This document shows positions 52,915-60,817 of a DNA stretch of 64,000 nucleotides, piece after piece (within the stretch, counting starts at the first letter, position 1; each line of letters begins with the position of its first letter). Under the pieces are notes generated by a model. That model made no database searches, was not told the origin of the DNA, and saw only the letters and a list, made by a program, of their open reading frames with translations. A program made the translations under genes and the position numbers. The stretch is from Lachnospiraceae bacterium (GTDB taxonomy: Bacteria > Bacillota > Clostridia > Lachnospirales > Lachnospiraceae): contig JAFVXW010000030.1 in NCBI GenBank assembly GCA_017500935.1, positions 1-64,000 of the forward strand, given 5' to 3'.

Positions 52915-54207
52915 ATGTTTGCAGATAGAGCGAAAATTTATGTCAGAAGCGGAAAAGGCGGCGACGGACATGTATCTTTCAGAAGAGAAAAGTATGTCCC
53001 CGACGGCGGCCCTGACGGCGGTGACGGCGGAAAAGGCGGCGACGTTATCTTTGTAGTGGATACCGGTTTAAATACGCTTACCGATTTCCGCCATATCGGA
53101 AAATATAAGGCCCAGGACGGCCAGGAAGGCGGCAAGAAAAACTGCCGCGGCAAAGATGGTGAAGACATCATCATCAAAGTACCGGAAGGTACAGTTATCA
53201 AAGAATTTAACAGTAAGAAAGTAATTGCGGACATGTCCGGCGAAAACAAGAGAGTTGTCTTGTTAAAAGGCGGAAAAGGCGGCAAAGGCAATCAGCATTA
53301 TGCGACAAGCACCATGCAGGCGCCCAAATATGCACAGCCCGGACAGCCTGCGCAGGAGCTGGAACTTTGGCTGGAATTAAAGGTGATCGCAGATGTCGGT
53401 CTGGTAGGCTTCCCCAATGTGGGCAAATCCACCTTCTTATCCCGTGTCACCAATGCAAGACCCAAGATCGCCAATTATCATTTCACAACCTTAAATCCCA
53501 ATCTTGGCGTTGTGGATTTAAATGACGCAAAAGGCTTTGTCATTGCCGACATTCCCGGTCTGATCGAAGGCGCATCAGAAGGTGTGGGACTTGGTCTGGA
53601 ATTCCTTCGTCATATTGAACGTACCAAAGTGCTGATCCATGTGGTAGATGCGGCAGGAACCGAAGGACGTGATCCCATTGAAGATATCTATGCAATCAAC
53701 AAAGAACTGGAGCATTACAATGCAGGTCTGACCGACAGACCGCAGGTGATCGCAGCCAATAAAACGGATGCAATCTACGATGACGGAGAGGAATCACCAA
53801 TTGATCGCATCAGGGCAGAGTTTGAACCCCAGGGCGTTAAAGTATTCCCCATTTCTGCAGTAAGCGGACAGGGACTTCGCGAGCTTTTATATGAAGTTCG
53901 TCATATGCTTGACGGTCTTGATGAAAAACCCACAGTATTTGAACAGGAATACTTCCCGGAAATGGCCTTTATGACTTCTGATGAACCGTTTACCGTAACC
54001 TATGATCCTGATGAAGATGAATATGTTGTGGAAGGCCCCCGCATCGAAAGAATGCTTGGATACACCAATCTGGAATCCGAAAAAGGCTTTGTATTCTTCC
54101 AGAACTTCCTGAAAGATTCCGGCATTCTGGAACAGCTGGAGGAACTGGGCATCCAGGAAGGCGATACTGTCCGTATGTATGGACTTTCTTTTGATTATTA
54201 TAAATAA
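52915..54207 (+). CDS. obgE: Obg family GTPase (ObgE/CgtA)
   Basis: GTPase for late 50S assembly and stress signals. The 430 residues have the glycine-rich Obg fold (SGKGGDGHVSF, GGPDGGDGGKGGDV), the G domain (GFPNVGKST, DIPGLIEGASEG, NKTD), and the C-terminal OCT domain typical of Firmicutes. The ATG at 52915 has GGAG seven bases upstream. The longer frame from 52831 has no ribosome site. Confidence 0.96.
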   Translation: MFADRAKIYVRSGKGGDGHVSFRREKYVPDGGPDGGDGGKGGDVIFVVDTGLNTLTDFRHIGKYKAQDGQEGGKKNCRGKDGEDIIIKVPEGTVIKEFNSKKVIADMSGENKRVVLLKGGKGGKGNQHYATSTMQAPKYAQPGQPAQELELWLELKVIADVGLVGFPNVGKSTFLSRVTNARPKIANYHFTTLNPNLGVVDLNDAKGFVIADIPGLIEGASEGVGLGLEFLRHIERTKVLIHVVDAAGTEGRDPIEDIYAINKELEHYNAGLTDRPQVIAANKTDAIYDDGEESPIDRIRAEFEPQGVKVFPISAVSGQGLRELLYEVRHMLDGLDEKPTVFEQEYFPEMAFMTSDEPFTVTYDPDEDEYVVEGPRIERMLGYTNLESEKGFVFFQNFLKDSGILEQLEELGIQEGDTVRMYGLSFDYYK

Positions 54208-54219
54208 GGAGACTTTAAG

Positions 54220-54519
54220 ATGGTAGCATTAACAAGTAAACAGCGTGCATATTTAAAAAGCCTTGCAAGCACCATGGATCCGATCTTTCAGATCGGCAAA
54301 TCCAGTCTGACTCCCGAAGTGACTGCTGCGATCGGAGAGTCTTTCAATAAAAGAGAACTGATCAAAATCGCAGTATTGAAAAACTGTTTTGACGATCCCA
54401 GAGAGATTGCGGAAATGGTAGCAGAAAGAACCAAATCCACAGTGGTTCAGGTAGTCGGCAAAAAGATCATTCTGTATAAGGAAAGCAAAGATCACAAAAA
54501 AATTGAACTTCCTCTTTGA
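54220..54519 (+). CDS. yhbY: CRM-domain RNA-binding protein YhbY
   Basis: A 99-residue protein of the CRS1/YhbY family that binds pre-50S particles. Motifs are LTSKQRAYLKSLA, IFQIGKSSLTPEV, ELIKIAVLKN and VVQVVGKKIILYKESK. AAGGAG precedes the ATG, 12 bases after obgE. Its place among obgE, nadD and rsfS is the common Firmicutes order. Confidence 0.95.
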   Translation: MVALTSKQRAYLKSLASTMDPIFQIGKSSLTPEVTAAIGESFNKRELIKIAVLKNCFDDPREIAEMVAERTKSTVVQVVGKKIILYKESKDHKKIELPL

Positions 54520-54554
54520 TCTGGTAAATGTAAGTAAAATACGGAGTATGAATC

Positions 54555-55160
54555 ATGAAACATATCGGAATTCTGGGCGGCACATTCAATCCTATTCATA
54601 ACGGACATCTGATTCTGGCAGAAACTGCAAGAGCACAGTTTAACCTGGATGAAATATGGTTTATTCCAAGCGGCTGTTCCTATATGAAGGATACTTCAAA
54701 GATTCTACCGGGCAATGTACGGATGGAAATGACTCGGCTTGCCATACGGGAAAATCCGCATTTTAAAGTTTCTGATGTGGAATTGAAGCGGGAAGGCAAT
54801 ACCTATACCTGTGAAACCCTTTCACAGCTGCATGAAATGTATCCTGACACCTGTTTTTATTTTATTGTAGGAGCTGATACCCTCTACAATATGGAAAACT
54901 GGAAAAATCCCGAACAGATTTTTTCACAGGCCGTGATTTTGGCAGCTGTCCGGGATGATGCCGATATGCAAGACTTACAAAAGCAGGCAGCTTATCTGCA
55001 GCAGAAATCAGGAGGCGATATCCGTTTTCTGCATTCCCTGCAGATTGGCATTTCTTCTACACTGATCAGGGAAAATTGTAAAAATGGTATTTCAAACAGA
55101 TACCTGATTCCCGAAAGCGTAAGGACATTACTGGAGACAAGAGGTTACTACAAGGAGTGA
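54555..55160 (+). CDS. nadD: nicotinate-nucleotide adenylyltransferase
   Basis: Adenylates nicotinate mononucleotide in NAD synthesis. At 201 residues it is typical. It has the nucleotidyltransferase motif GGTFNPIHNGHL (about 7-18), the FIVGADTL block, and ISSTLIREN (ISSTxIR). It lies before yqeK, its usual partner. CGGAG precedes the ATG at a normal distance. Confidence 0.95.
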   Translation: MKHIGILGGTFNPIHNGHLILAETARAQFNLDEIWFIPSGCSYMKDTSKILPGNVRMEMTRLAIRENPHFKVSDVELKREGNTYTCETLSQLHEMYPDTCFYFIVGADTLYNMENWKNPEQIFSQAVILAAVRDDADMQDLQKQAAYLQQKSGGDIRFLHSLQIGISSTLIRENCKNGISNRYLIPESVRTLLETRGYYKE

Positions 55161-55166
55161 GCACTG

Positions 55167-55751
55167 GTGAAAGAAGCAGATCTTAAAAAAATCCGGAAGG
55201 CAATGGAAAAGAATCTGGACCCCAAACGATATGAACATACCCTTGCGGTTGCTTACACGGCATCTTCACTGGCAATGAAATACGGAGAAGATACAGATAA
55301 GGCAATTCTGGCCGGTATGCTTCATGACTGTGCAAAATGTCTTACCAATGACAAAAAGATCAGTATCTGTGAAAAAAATCATATCATGATCAGTGAAGCG
55401 GAAATGAGAAATCCCTTTCTTCTTCATGCAAAGGTGGGAAGCTTTTTGGCGATGGATAAATATGAGGTTTCAGATCAGGATGTACTGAATGCCATTTTGC
55501 ATCATACAACCGGACGCCCCGGCATGTCTCTCTTAGAAAAGATCATCTATATTGCTGATTATATTGAACCGGGCAGAAAACAGGCTCCCAATCTTGAACT
55601 GATCCGAAAGACGGCCTTTGAAGACCTTGATAAGGCACTGCTGATGATCCTTGAAGATACACTTGCGTATTTACAATCAGGTAAAAATGAAATCGATCAC
55701 ATGACACAGCTGACATACGAATACTATAAAAATGGAGATGTTTTAGTATGA
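55167..55751 (+). CDS. yqeK: HD-domain hydrolase YqeK
   Basis: A 194-residue HD phosphohydrolase. YqeK-type enzymes split diadenosine tetraphosphate in Firmicutes. Metal ligands are His of RYEHTLAVA, His-Asp of LHDCAK, and later His in LLHAKVGSF and ILHHTTGR. The start is GTG with AAGGAG nine bases upstream. Its TGA stop overlaps an ATG that is the ancestral start of rsfS. Confidence 0.93.
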   Translation: MKEADLKKIRKAMEKNLDPKRYEHTLAVAYTASSLAMKYGEDTDKAILAGMLHDCAKCLTNDKKISICEKNHIMISEAEMRNPFLLHAKVGSFLAMDKYEVSDQDVLNAILHHTTGRPGMSLLEKIIYIADYIEPGRKQAPNLELIRKTAFEDLDKALLMILEDTLAYLQSGKNEIDHMTQLTYEYYKNGDVLV

Positions 55752-55765
55752 CATAGCAAAAAGAA

Positions 55766-56110
55766 ATGGCACTTGCTGCAATCGCAGCATTGGAAGATAA
55801 AAAAGGCGAAGATATCATGGTTATTGATATCAGTGAAGTTTCTGTTCTTGCAGATTACTTTATCATCGCAAACGGCAATAACCACAACCAGGTACAGGCT
55901 CTGATCGACAGTGTTGGTGAAAAGCTTGCAAAAATGGGTTATGAACCTAAGAATATCGAAGGCTATCAGACCGGAAACTGGATTTTAATGGACTATAATG
56001 ATATTATTATCCATGTATTTGACAAGCAGAACAGACTGTTCTATGATCTGGAAAGAATCTGGAGGGACGGTAAGATCCTCGATGCGGAAGCGTTTGGAAG
56101 AGAAGCTTAA
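55766..56110 (+). CDS. rsfS: ribosome silencing factor RsfS, with TAG at ancestral codon 3
   Basis: Binds L14 and stops 50S/30S joining in poor conditions. The 114 residues from ATG 55766 cover nearly the whole family (ALEDKKGEDIMVIDIS, ADYFIIANGNNHNQVQALID, GNWILMDYNDIIIHVF). The natural start should be ATG 55748, which overlaps the yqeK TGA and has GGAG ten bases upstream, but its third codon is TAG (55754-55756). Translation would need restart at 55766, nine bases past the TAG and with no good ribosome site, or readthrough. First helix loss is only a few residues, so function may be kept. Confidence 0.88.
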   Translation: MALAAIAALEDKKGEDIMVIDISEVSVLADYFIIANGNNHNQVQALIDSVGEKLAKMGYEPKNIEGYQTGNWILMDYNDIIIHVFDKQNRLFYDLERIWRDGKILDAEAFGREA

Positions 56111-56123
56111 ATAAAATGATAAG

Positions 56124-56166
56124 AAAAAAAGACGTGTAGGGAAAAAATTCCTTCCACGTCTTTTTT
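56124..56166. terminator. bidirectional terminator between rsfS and lexA
   Basis: AAAAAAAGACGTG (56124-56136) pairs with CACGTCTTTTTT (56155-56166), and the loop holds a second short stem. It serves convergent rsfS and lexA. Confidence 0.9.
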
Positions 56167-56175
56167 GGTTGAAAC

Positions 56176-56796
56176 TTAATGATAAATACGGAAAACGCCG
56201 AATACCTTACCAATGATCTTGCAGTCATCCACGATGATCGGCTCCATGGTATCATTCTCAGGCTGGAGACGGATATGACCGTTTTCCTTATAAAAGGTCT
56301 TAACAGTAGCGGAGTCATCGATAAGGGCAACAACCATCTGTCCGTTTCTCGCTTCATGGCAGCTCTGGACAAAAATCTGGTCACCGTCATAAATACCGGC
56401 ATTGATCATGGATTCACCGCGAACTTTTAAGATGTAGGAAGGTTCTCCGTTGGGAACAAGCTCAGCCGGTACCGGGAAATAATTCTCGATATTCTGATCT
56501 GCAAGAATAGGAGTGCCTGCAGCTACATTGCCGATCACAGGAAGGCTTACCATCTCTGTTCGAACCATCTGGAAACTGTCGTCACAGATTTCGATGGCAC
56601 GGGGTTTGGTAGGGTCGCGTCTGATAAATCCGTTCTTTTCCAGTGTCTCAAGATGAGAGTGTACGGAAGAAGTGGATTTTAAATTAACAGCTTCGCAGAT
56701 CTCACGGACAGCCGGCGGATATCCTCTCTTTAAGATCTCTTCTTTTATATAATCTAATATTTCCTGCTGTTTGGCAGTGATCTTTCCTTGAGCCAT
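56176..56796 (-). CDS. lexA: SOS repressor LexA
   Basis: Represses SOS genes and cleaves itself with RecA help. The 206 residues have an N-terminal winged helix (QQEILDYIKEEILKRGYPP, then SSVHSHLETLEKNGFI), the Ala-Gly cleavage site in VAAGTPI, and the S24 protease dyad: Ser of RGESMINAG and Lys of SATVKTFYKE. AAAGGA precedes the start. It is divergent from a yneA-like gene, with several LexA boxes between, so it very likely controls itself. Confidence 0.97.
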   Translation of the reverse strand: MAQGKITAKQQEILDYIKEEILKRGYPPAVREICEAVNLKSTSSVHSHLETLEKNGFIRRDPTKPRAIEICDDSFQMVRTEMVSLPVIGNVAAGTPILADQNIENYFPVPAELVPNGEPSYILKVRGESMINAGIYDGDQIFVQSCHEARNGQMVVALIDDSATVKTFYKENGHIRLQPENDTMEPIIVDDCKIIGKVFGVFRIYH

Positions 56797-56837
56797 ATAA
56801 AAATTCCTTTCTTATATGCAGAATGTTTGTTTTTTAA

Positions 56838-56866
56838 AGTATAGCATAACAAGCCGGAAAAAGCAA
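56838..56866 (-). promoter_or_regulatory. lexA promoter
   Basis: On the minus strand: TTGCTT (56861-56866), 17 bases, TATACT (56838-56843), about 40 bases before lexA. A LexA-box-like sequence covers the -35 edge (56864-56877). Confidence 0.65.
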
Positions 56867-56962
56867 ACATATATTCCGAAAAAATGTTCGATTATTTTAT
56901 TGGTAAGTATTGACATAAGAATGTTTGTTCGATATAATGCAAGCATAAAGAACAAGTGTTTG
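56864..56962. promoter_or_regulatory. cluster of LexA boxes between lexA and the yneA-like gene
   Basis: Against the Firmicutes box CGAACRNRYGTTYG: CGAAAAAATGTTCG (56877-56890) has one mismatch. AGAACAAGTGTTTG (56949-56962) also has one. AGAATGTTTGTTCG (56918-56931) has three and lies between the -35 and -10 of the yneA-like gene. CAAACATATATTCC (56864-56877) is about three off the symmetric form and lies at the lexA -35. A weaker site is at 56819-56832. Mismatches were counted by eye. Confidence 0.7.
56910..56938 (+). promoter_or_regulatory. promoter of the yneA-like gene
   Basis: Perfect TTGACA (56910-56915), 17 bases, perfect TATAAT (56933-56938). A very strong promoter that would be blocked by LexA at the spacer and downstream boxes. 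Confidence 0.8.
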
Positions 56963-57019
56963 CAACAGATGTTCGGGTTGGCCGGACATTATACGATATG
57001 AGAACAGGGGATTACCAGT

Positions 57020-57382
57020 ATGAGAGAATCTGAAAGAAGAAGACGCAACAACAGAATCAGAAGAAACAGACAGTTAAGACGCAGGATCCTGGGCACTATT
57101 TCTGCATTGTGCATGGTTTTCTTACTTGCGGTTTGCTTTGGCTCAACATATTCCAGTGCACATGAAGAGAATGATACTGTTTATTTTAAATATTTTGAGA
57201 GCATTCAGGTAGAAGAAGGAGATACCCTTACTTCCATCGCGCAGGAATATGCAGATTTCCACTATACTGTTCAGGAGTATATTTCAGAGGTTGTAAGCAT
57301 CAATCACCTTGAAAGCCAGGATATGATCACTGCCGGACAATATATTGTTGTTCCTTATTACAGCAGTGACTATAAATACTGA
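57020..57382 (+). CDS. yneA: YneA-like SOS cell division inhibitor (LysM protein)
   Basis: A 120-residue protein: an Arg-rich cytoplasmic start (RRRRNNRIRRNRQLRRR), one membrane helix (about 24-43), then an extracytoplasmic LysM domain (VEEGDTLTSIAQEYADF ... NHLESQDMITAGQYIVVPY). Layout and position, divergent from lexA with LexA boxes, match Bacillus YneA, which delays septation during DNA damage. Sequence identity to YneA outside the LysM part is not obvious, so the symbol rests on context. GGGG before the ATG is a weak ribosome site. Confidence 0.78.
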   Translation: MRESERRRRNNRIRRNRQLRRRILGTISALCMVFLLAVCFGSTYSSAHEENDTVYFKYFESIQVEEGDTLTSIAQEYADFHYTVQEYISEVVSINHLESQDMITAGQYIVVPYYSSDYKY

Positions 57383-57415
57383 TACAGCCTTTTTCTTTAT
57401 AACTTCACACATAAA

Positions 57416-57455
57416 TCAAAAATGCCAGAGATTACAGAATCAATGGCATTTTTGA
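57416..57455. terminator. bidirectional terminator after the yneA-like gene
   Basis: TCAAAAATGCCA (57416-57427) pairs perfectly with TGGCATTTTTGA (57444-57455). It serves the convergent yneA-like and recombinase genes. Confidence 0.88.
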
Positions 57456-57467
57456 TTTGAAATTTAT

Positions 57468-58520
57468 TTACGGTTCTCTAAGCTTAACACTTTTAGCTGC
57501 TTTTCTCTTATTCTCATCTTTCATGGCAGCATAATGCTTACGTGTTGTGTTAACATCTTTATGCCCCAGTACATCTGCAACCAGATAAATATCTCCGGTT
57601 TCCTGATAAAGAGTTGTACCATAGGTAGAGCGCAGTTTATGCGGTGTGATCTTTTTGGTGCTGGTTACAAGGGAGGCATATTTTTTCACCAGATTCTCAA
57701 CGCTTCTGACAGCCATCCGGCGGTTCTGCAAAGAAAGGAAAAAGGCTTCTTCGTGTCCTTCGTTGGGGACAACATGTTTTCGCCATTCCAGATACTGTAA
57801 AAGTGCTTCCTCGACTTCCTCTCCAAAGTATACTGTATCTTCATAACCGCCTTTTCTGCGGATGCGGATTGCCAGATTGTCAAAATCCACATCATTAAGA
57901 TCAAGTCCCACACATTCAGAAACACGGATTCCGGTACCAAGCAAAAGGGTAAGAAGCGCAAGATCACGTACTTTGGTCTTATCATGAAAACGCTGCTGGT
58001 TTTTTGACAATTTGGTGCCTTCCTCCACCTGATCAAGAAGAAGGGCAACTTCGTTGGGATCCAGTCTTACAATTTCCTTTTCATGAAGCTTTGGAAGCGG
58101 AACAAGCACTGCCGGATTGGATGTGATCAGTTCGTTCTGGAAGAAATAATTGTAAAAAGTACGGAGACTGGCAAGCTTTCTGTGTTTGCCGCGTTCGTCG
58201 TTGGTGTATTCGACACCGTCTTTTTGGTAGAGGGACAAATATTCCAGGTATTCCAGAATATCTTCACGGCTGATCTGCTCTAAAATGGAAAGCGGAAGCT
58301 CTGTGACCTGTGTTTTGGCACATACGGGATTATTTTCCTTCAAAAAATCAAAAAAGATTCCAAGATCATAGGCATAGGCAATCCGGGTACGCGATGAGGT
58401 GATCTGTTCGATCCCGCGGAAAAACTGTCTGCAGAAAGGAGGGAGCTGTTCTGTAAGCTCCCGCAGTCGTATAACATTATTTTTATTGATTTCGTCGTGA
58501 TAGTTTTTGCTGTTTTTCAT
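57468..58520 (-). CDS. tyrosine recombinase (XerC/D-like)
   Basis: A 350-residue site-specific recombinase. The N-terminal SAM-like DNA-binding part (about 40-150) precedes the catalytic domain: Arg in LGTGIRVSECVGL, Lys in the IRIRRKGG hairpin, His-x-x-Arg in TPHKLRSTYGT, His in LGHKDVNTT and nucleophile Tyr in RKHYAAM. No phage or transposon gene, att repeat or excisionase is near, so it may be a resident Xer-like enzyme and not part of an element. It lies six bases before the ttcA-like gene's end, on the same strand and downstream of it. Confidence 0.9.
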   Translation of the reverse strand: MKNSKNYHDEINKNNVIRLRELTEQLPPFCRQFFRGIEQITSSRTRIAYAYDLGIFFDFLKENNPVCAKTQVTELPLSILEQISREDILEYLEYLSLYQKDGVEYTNDERGKHRKLASLRTFYNYFFQNELITSNPAVLVPLPKLHEKEIVRLDPNEVALLLDQVEEGTKLSKNQQRFHDKTKVRDLALLTLLLGTGIRVSECVGLDLNDVDFDNLAIRIRRKGGYEDTVYFGEEVEEALLQYLEWRKHVVPNEGHEEAFFLSLQNRRMAVRSVENLVKKYASLVTSTKKITPHKLRSTYGTTLYQETGDIYLVADVLGHKDVNTTRKHYAAMKDENKRKAAKSVKLREP

Positions 58521-58526
58521 ATTTGG

Positions 58527-59294
58527 TTATTCTTCGTGATTTCGATTCTTTTTGGGAACCGGTTTGGGTCTTTCGATCAGATCCGGCCAGCCCTTTAAAT
58601 TGCCGGTCTGGATAGCAGTGAACATTCGTTCTTTGACACCGGGATTTTCCAGATTCAGCTGTCGGAGCAGCTGCTTGACGTATTCGCGTTTGGTGTAGCC
58701 GTCTGCAGGGCAGGGGCTTTTGGCAACAGGTACGTCATTTTTATTTACAAAGCCTATGACATCTGCCTCATTCATGTACAAAAGAGGACGGATCACGGTC
58801 AGATCCATGCGGTCAAGATAGGTGACAGGTGAAAAGGTGTGAAAACGTCCTTCAAAGATCAAAGACATCAGCATGGTTTCCACTACGTCATCTTTATGAT
58901 GCGCATAGGCAACTTTATTGCAGCCTGCGGCTTTGATGGCGTCATTTAAGGCACCTTTGCGCATTTTGGCGCACAGCGCGCAGGGATTGGTTTCTTTTCT
59001 CTGCTCAAAAATAATATCTGCGATATCTGTTTTTACAATGGTATAAGGAACCTGCAGCTTCTCGCAGAGGGCCTCTATTTGCCCCAAATCAAGGTTTTTA
59101 AACCCTAAGTCGACAGTTACCGCATGAATTTCAAATCGTTTGGGATAAAAGCGTTTAAGGCCGTTTAAAGCGTATAGCATAGTGAGAGAGTCCTTGCCGC
59201 CGGAAATACCGACTGCAATCTTATCGCCGTCCTGGATCATATCATAATCTTCAACGGCACGTCTCACATAACTGAGCACTTGTTGTAATTTCAT
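58527..59294 (-). CDS. TtcA-family PP-loop ATPase (tRNA thiolation)
   Basis: A 255-residue PP-loop adenylation enzyme. SGGKDSLTM (about 32-40) binds ATP. CALC (in NPCALCAKMRKGAL) and a later Cys in KSPCPADG are the cluster-binding Cys of TtcA-type proteins, which make 2-thiocytidine at tRNA position 32. The Firmicutes members may have another target. The start at 59294 is chosen because GGAGG lies just upstream. A frame extends to 59348 without support. Confidence 0.85.
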   Translation of the reverse strand: MKLQQVLSYVRRAVEDYDMIQDGDKIAVGISGGKDSLTMLYALNGLKRFYPKRFEIHAVTVDLGFKNLDLGQIEALCEKLQVPYTIVKTDIADIIFEQRKETNPCALCAKMRKGALNDAIKAAGCNKVAYAHHKDDVVETMLMSLIFEGRFHTFSPVTYLDRMDLTVIRPLLYMNEADVIGFVNKNDVPVAKSPCPADGYTKREYVKQLLRQLNLENPGVKERMFTAIQTGNLKGWPDLIERPKPVPKKNRNHEE

Positions 59295-59376
59295 AATTCC
59301 TCCGGAAGTGTAAAACATTTTTCTATCACAGTATACTATTTTTTTCAAAATTTTAACAGGTATTTTTTGGATTTTG

Positions 59377-59385
59377 TGTTATACT
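59377..59385 (+). promoter_or_regulatory. extended -10 promoter before the AI-2E permease gene
   Basis: TGTTATACT (59377-59385) is an extended -10 (TG, one base, TATACT) about 40 bases before the start. No good -35 is seen, which an extended -10 can tolerate. Confidence 0.45.
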
Positions 59386-59423
59386 GGATATATGTATAAA
59401 TTTGAGCAGCGAGGATACGGCGG

Positions 59424-60773
59424 ATGAAGATTAACTGGGACAAAAAATATCTGTATTGGGGCATTACAGCTTTGTTGGTTTTGTCAGGAGCGATCTTATT
59501 CTATTATCTGATCTTTCACGGGCAGATACTGGGAGAGAGATGCATGCAGCTTATCAACATTATGACACCGGTCATTGACGGTGTTATTCTTGCATATCTG
59601 TTATGGCCGATCGTGCGTTTTTTCGAACGCAAATATCTCTATCCGTTAAAATGCCGGCTTATGCGCAGATTTCCAAAGCTTGCAGAGAAAGAAAAAAGCA
59701 TGGACAGGCTGTGCCGCGGAATCTCCATCATTTTTACGCTGATCATCATGATCGCAGCCCTTTTTGGTCTGTTCAGTATCGTCATCCCGCAGGTGATCGA
59801 CAGCATCAAGAGTATTGCGATGCAGTTTCCGGACTATATGAACAATCTGCAGCAATGGCTGGATAAGCTGTTTGAAATGAACCCCCAGCTTGAAAAGACA
59901 GTCAATGATCTTTTCAATGAGTATTACCAGGATATGGTCAACTGGATGGAGAGCAGTCTGTTACCCAAGTTAAACACCCTGCTTGTCTCTGTATCGACCA
60001 GCATGTTCAGTGTACTTGGTGCTGTGTGGGATCTGTTTATCGGTCTGATCATTTCCGTATATTTACTTGGCAGCAAAGAAGTATTTATCAGCCAGGGAAA
60101 GAAGATTTTATATGCCTTCTGGGAAAAAGAACGTGCAAATGCACTGCTGGATGATGCCAGAATGATCAACAAGACCTTTGGCGGATTCATCAGCGGAAAG
60201 CTTTTGGATTCCCTGATCATCGGTATTATTTGCTTTGTATGTGTTACCATTTTAAAATTCCCGTATCCGATGCTTATCAGTGTGATCGTCGGCGTCACCA
60301 ACATCATTCCGTTTTTTGGTCCGTTTATCGGTGCGATTCCCTGCACCATACTGATTTTTATGGTAAGCCCTCTGCAGAGTGTATATTTTGTCCTGTTTAT
60401 CTTTATTTTGCAGCAGTTTGACGGAAATTACCTTGGTCCCAAGATTTTAGGTGAATCCACAGGCCTGTCCGGTTTCTGGGTTATTTTTTCCATCACCTTA
60501 TTCTCAGGCCTTATGGGCGTTTTGGGCATGATTGTAGGTGTGCCTACGTTTGCGGTATTTTACACGCTTGTCAAGAGAAAAGTAGACAACAATCTGGATA
60601 AAAAGGATCTTCCCACAGAATCCGTAAAATACAGACATCTGGAACATATTCACATGACAAGCGGTGAAATGATTTATGCAGATGAAGAAGCCAAATTCCG
60701 TGAAAAAACACAAAACAGTGCATTCCGCAAACTTTTTGCCGGAAAAAATAAGAATAAAAATAACGAAATGTGA
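59424..60773 (+). CDS. AI-2E family membrane transporter
   Basis: A 449-residue protein of the TqsA/YdiK/YtvI family with about eight membrane helices. The family blocks VVIPQVI-like SIVIPQVIDSI, GKLLDSLIIGIICF, GVTNIIPFFGPFIGAIP and FILQQFDGNYLGPKILG are present. Reported substrates include AI-2 and sodium ions, so the substrate here is open. The last 60 residues are charged and cytoplasmic. GAGGA before the ATG is a fair ribosome site. Confidence 0.9.
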   Translation: MKINWDKKYLYWGITALLVLSGAILFYYLIFHGQILGERCMQLINIMTPVIDGVILAYLLWPIVRFFERKYLYPLKCRLMRRFPKLAEKEKSMDRLCRGISIIFTLIIMIAALFGLFSIVIPQVIDSIKSIAMQFPDYMNNLQQWLDKLFEMNPQLEKTVNDLFNEYYQDMVNWMESSLLPKLNTLLVSVSTSMFSVLGAVWDLFIGLIISVYLLGSKEVFISQGKKILYAFWEKERANALLDDARMINKTFGGFISGKLLDSLIIGIICFVCVTILKFPYPMLISVIVGVTNIIPFFGPFIGAIPCTILIFMVSPLQSVYFVLFIFILQQFDGNYLGPKILGESTGLSGFWVIFSITLFSGLMGVLGMIVGVPTFAVFYTLVKRKVDNNLDKKDLPTESVKYRHLEHIHMTSGEMIYADEEAKFREKTQNSAFRKLFAGKNKNKNNEM

Positions 60774-60817
60774 TTGTTAATATATTAACATTATAAAAGA
60801 ACAGGAGATGACTGCAG

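Noticed and set aside
4911..55756. Genome-wide reassignment of TAG to an amino acid
   Set aside because: TAG ends yqfD (overlapping phoH in another frame), mreC and the HlyD-like gene at sensible family lengths, and one of the three interrupted genes has TGA instead. Local suppression or mutation is more likely.
57383..58600. Prophage or integrative element around the tyrosine recombinase
   Set aside because: No phage genes, excisionase, direct repeats, tRNA target or composition shift is seen on either side.
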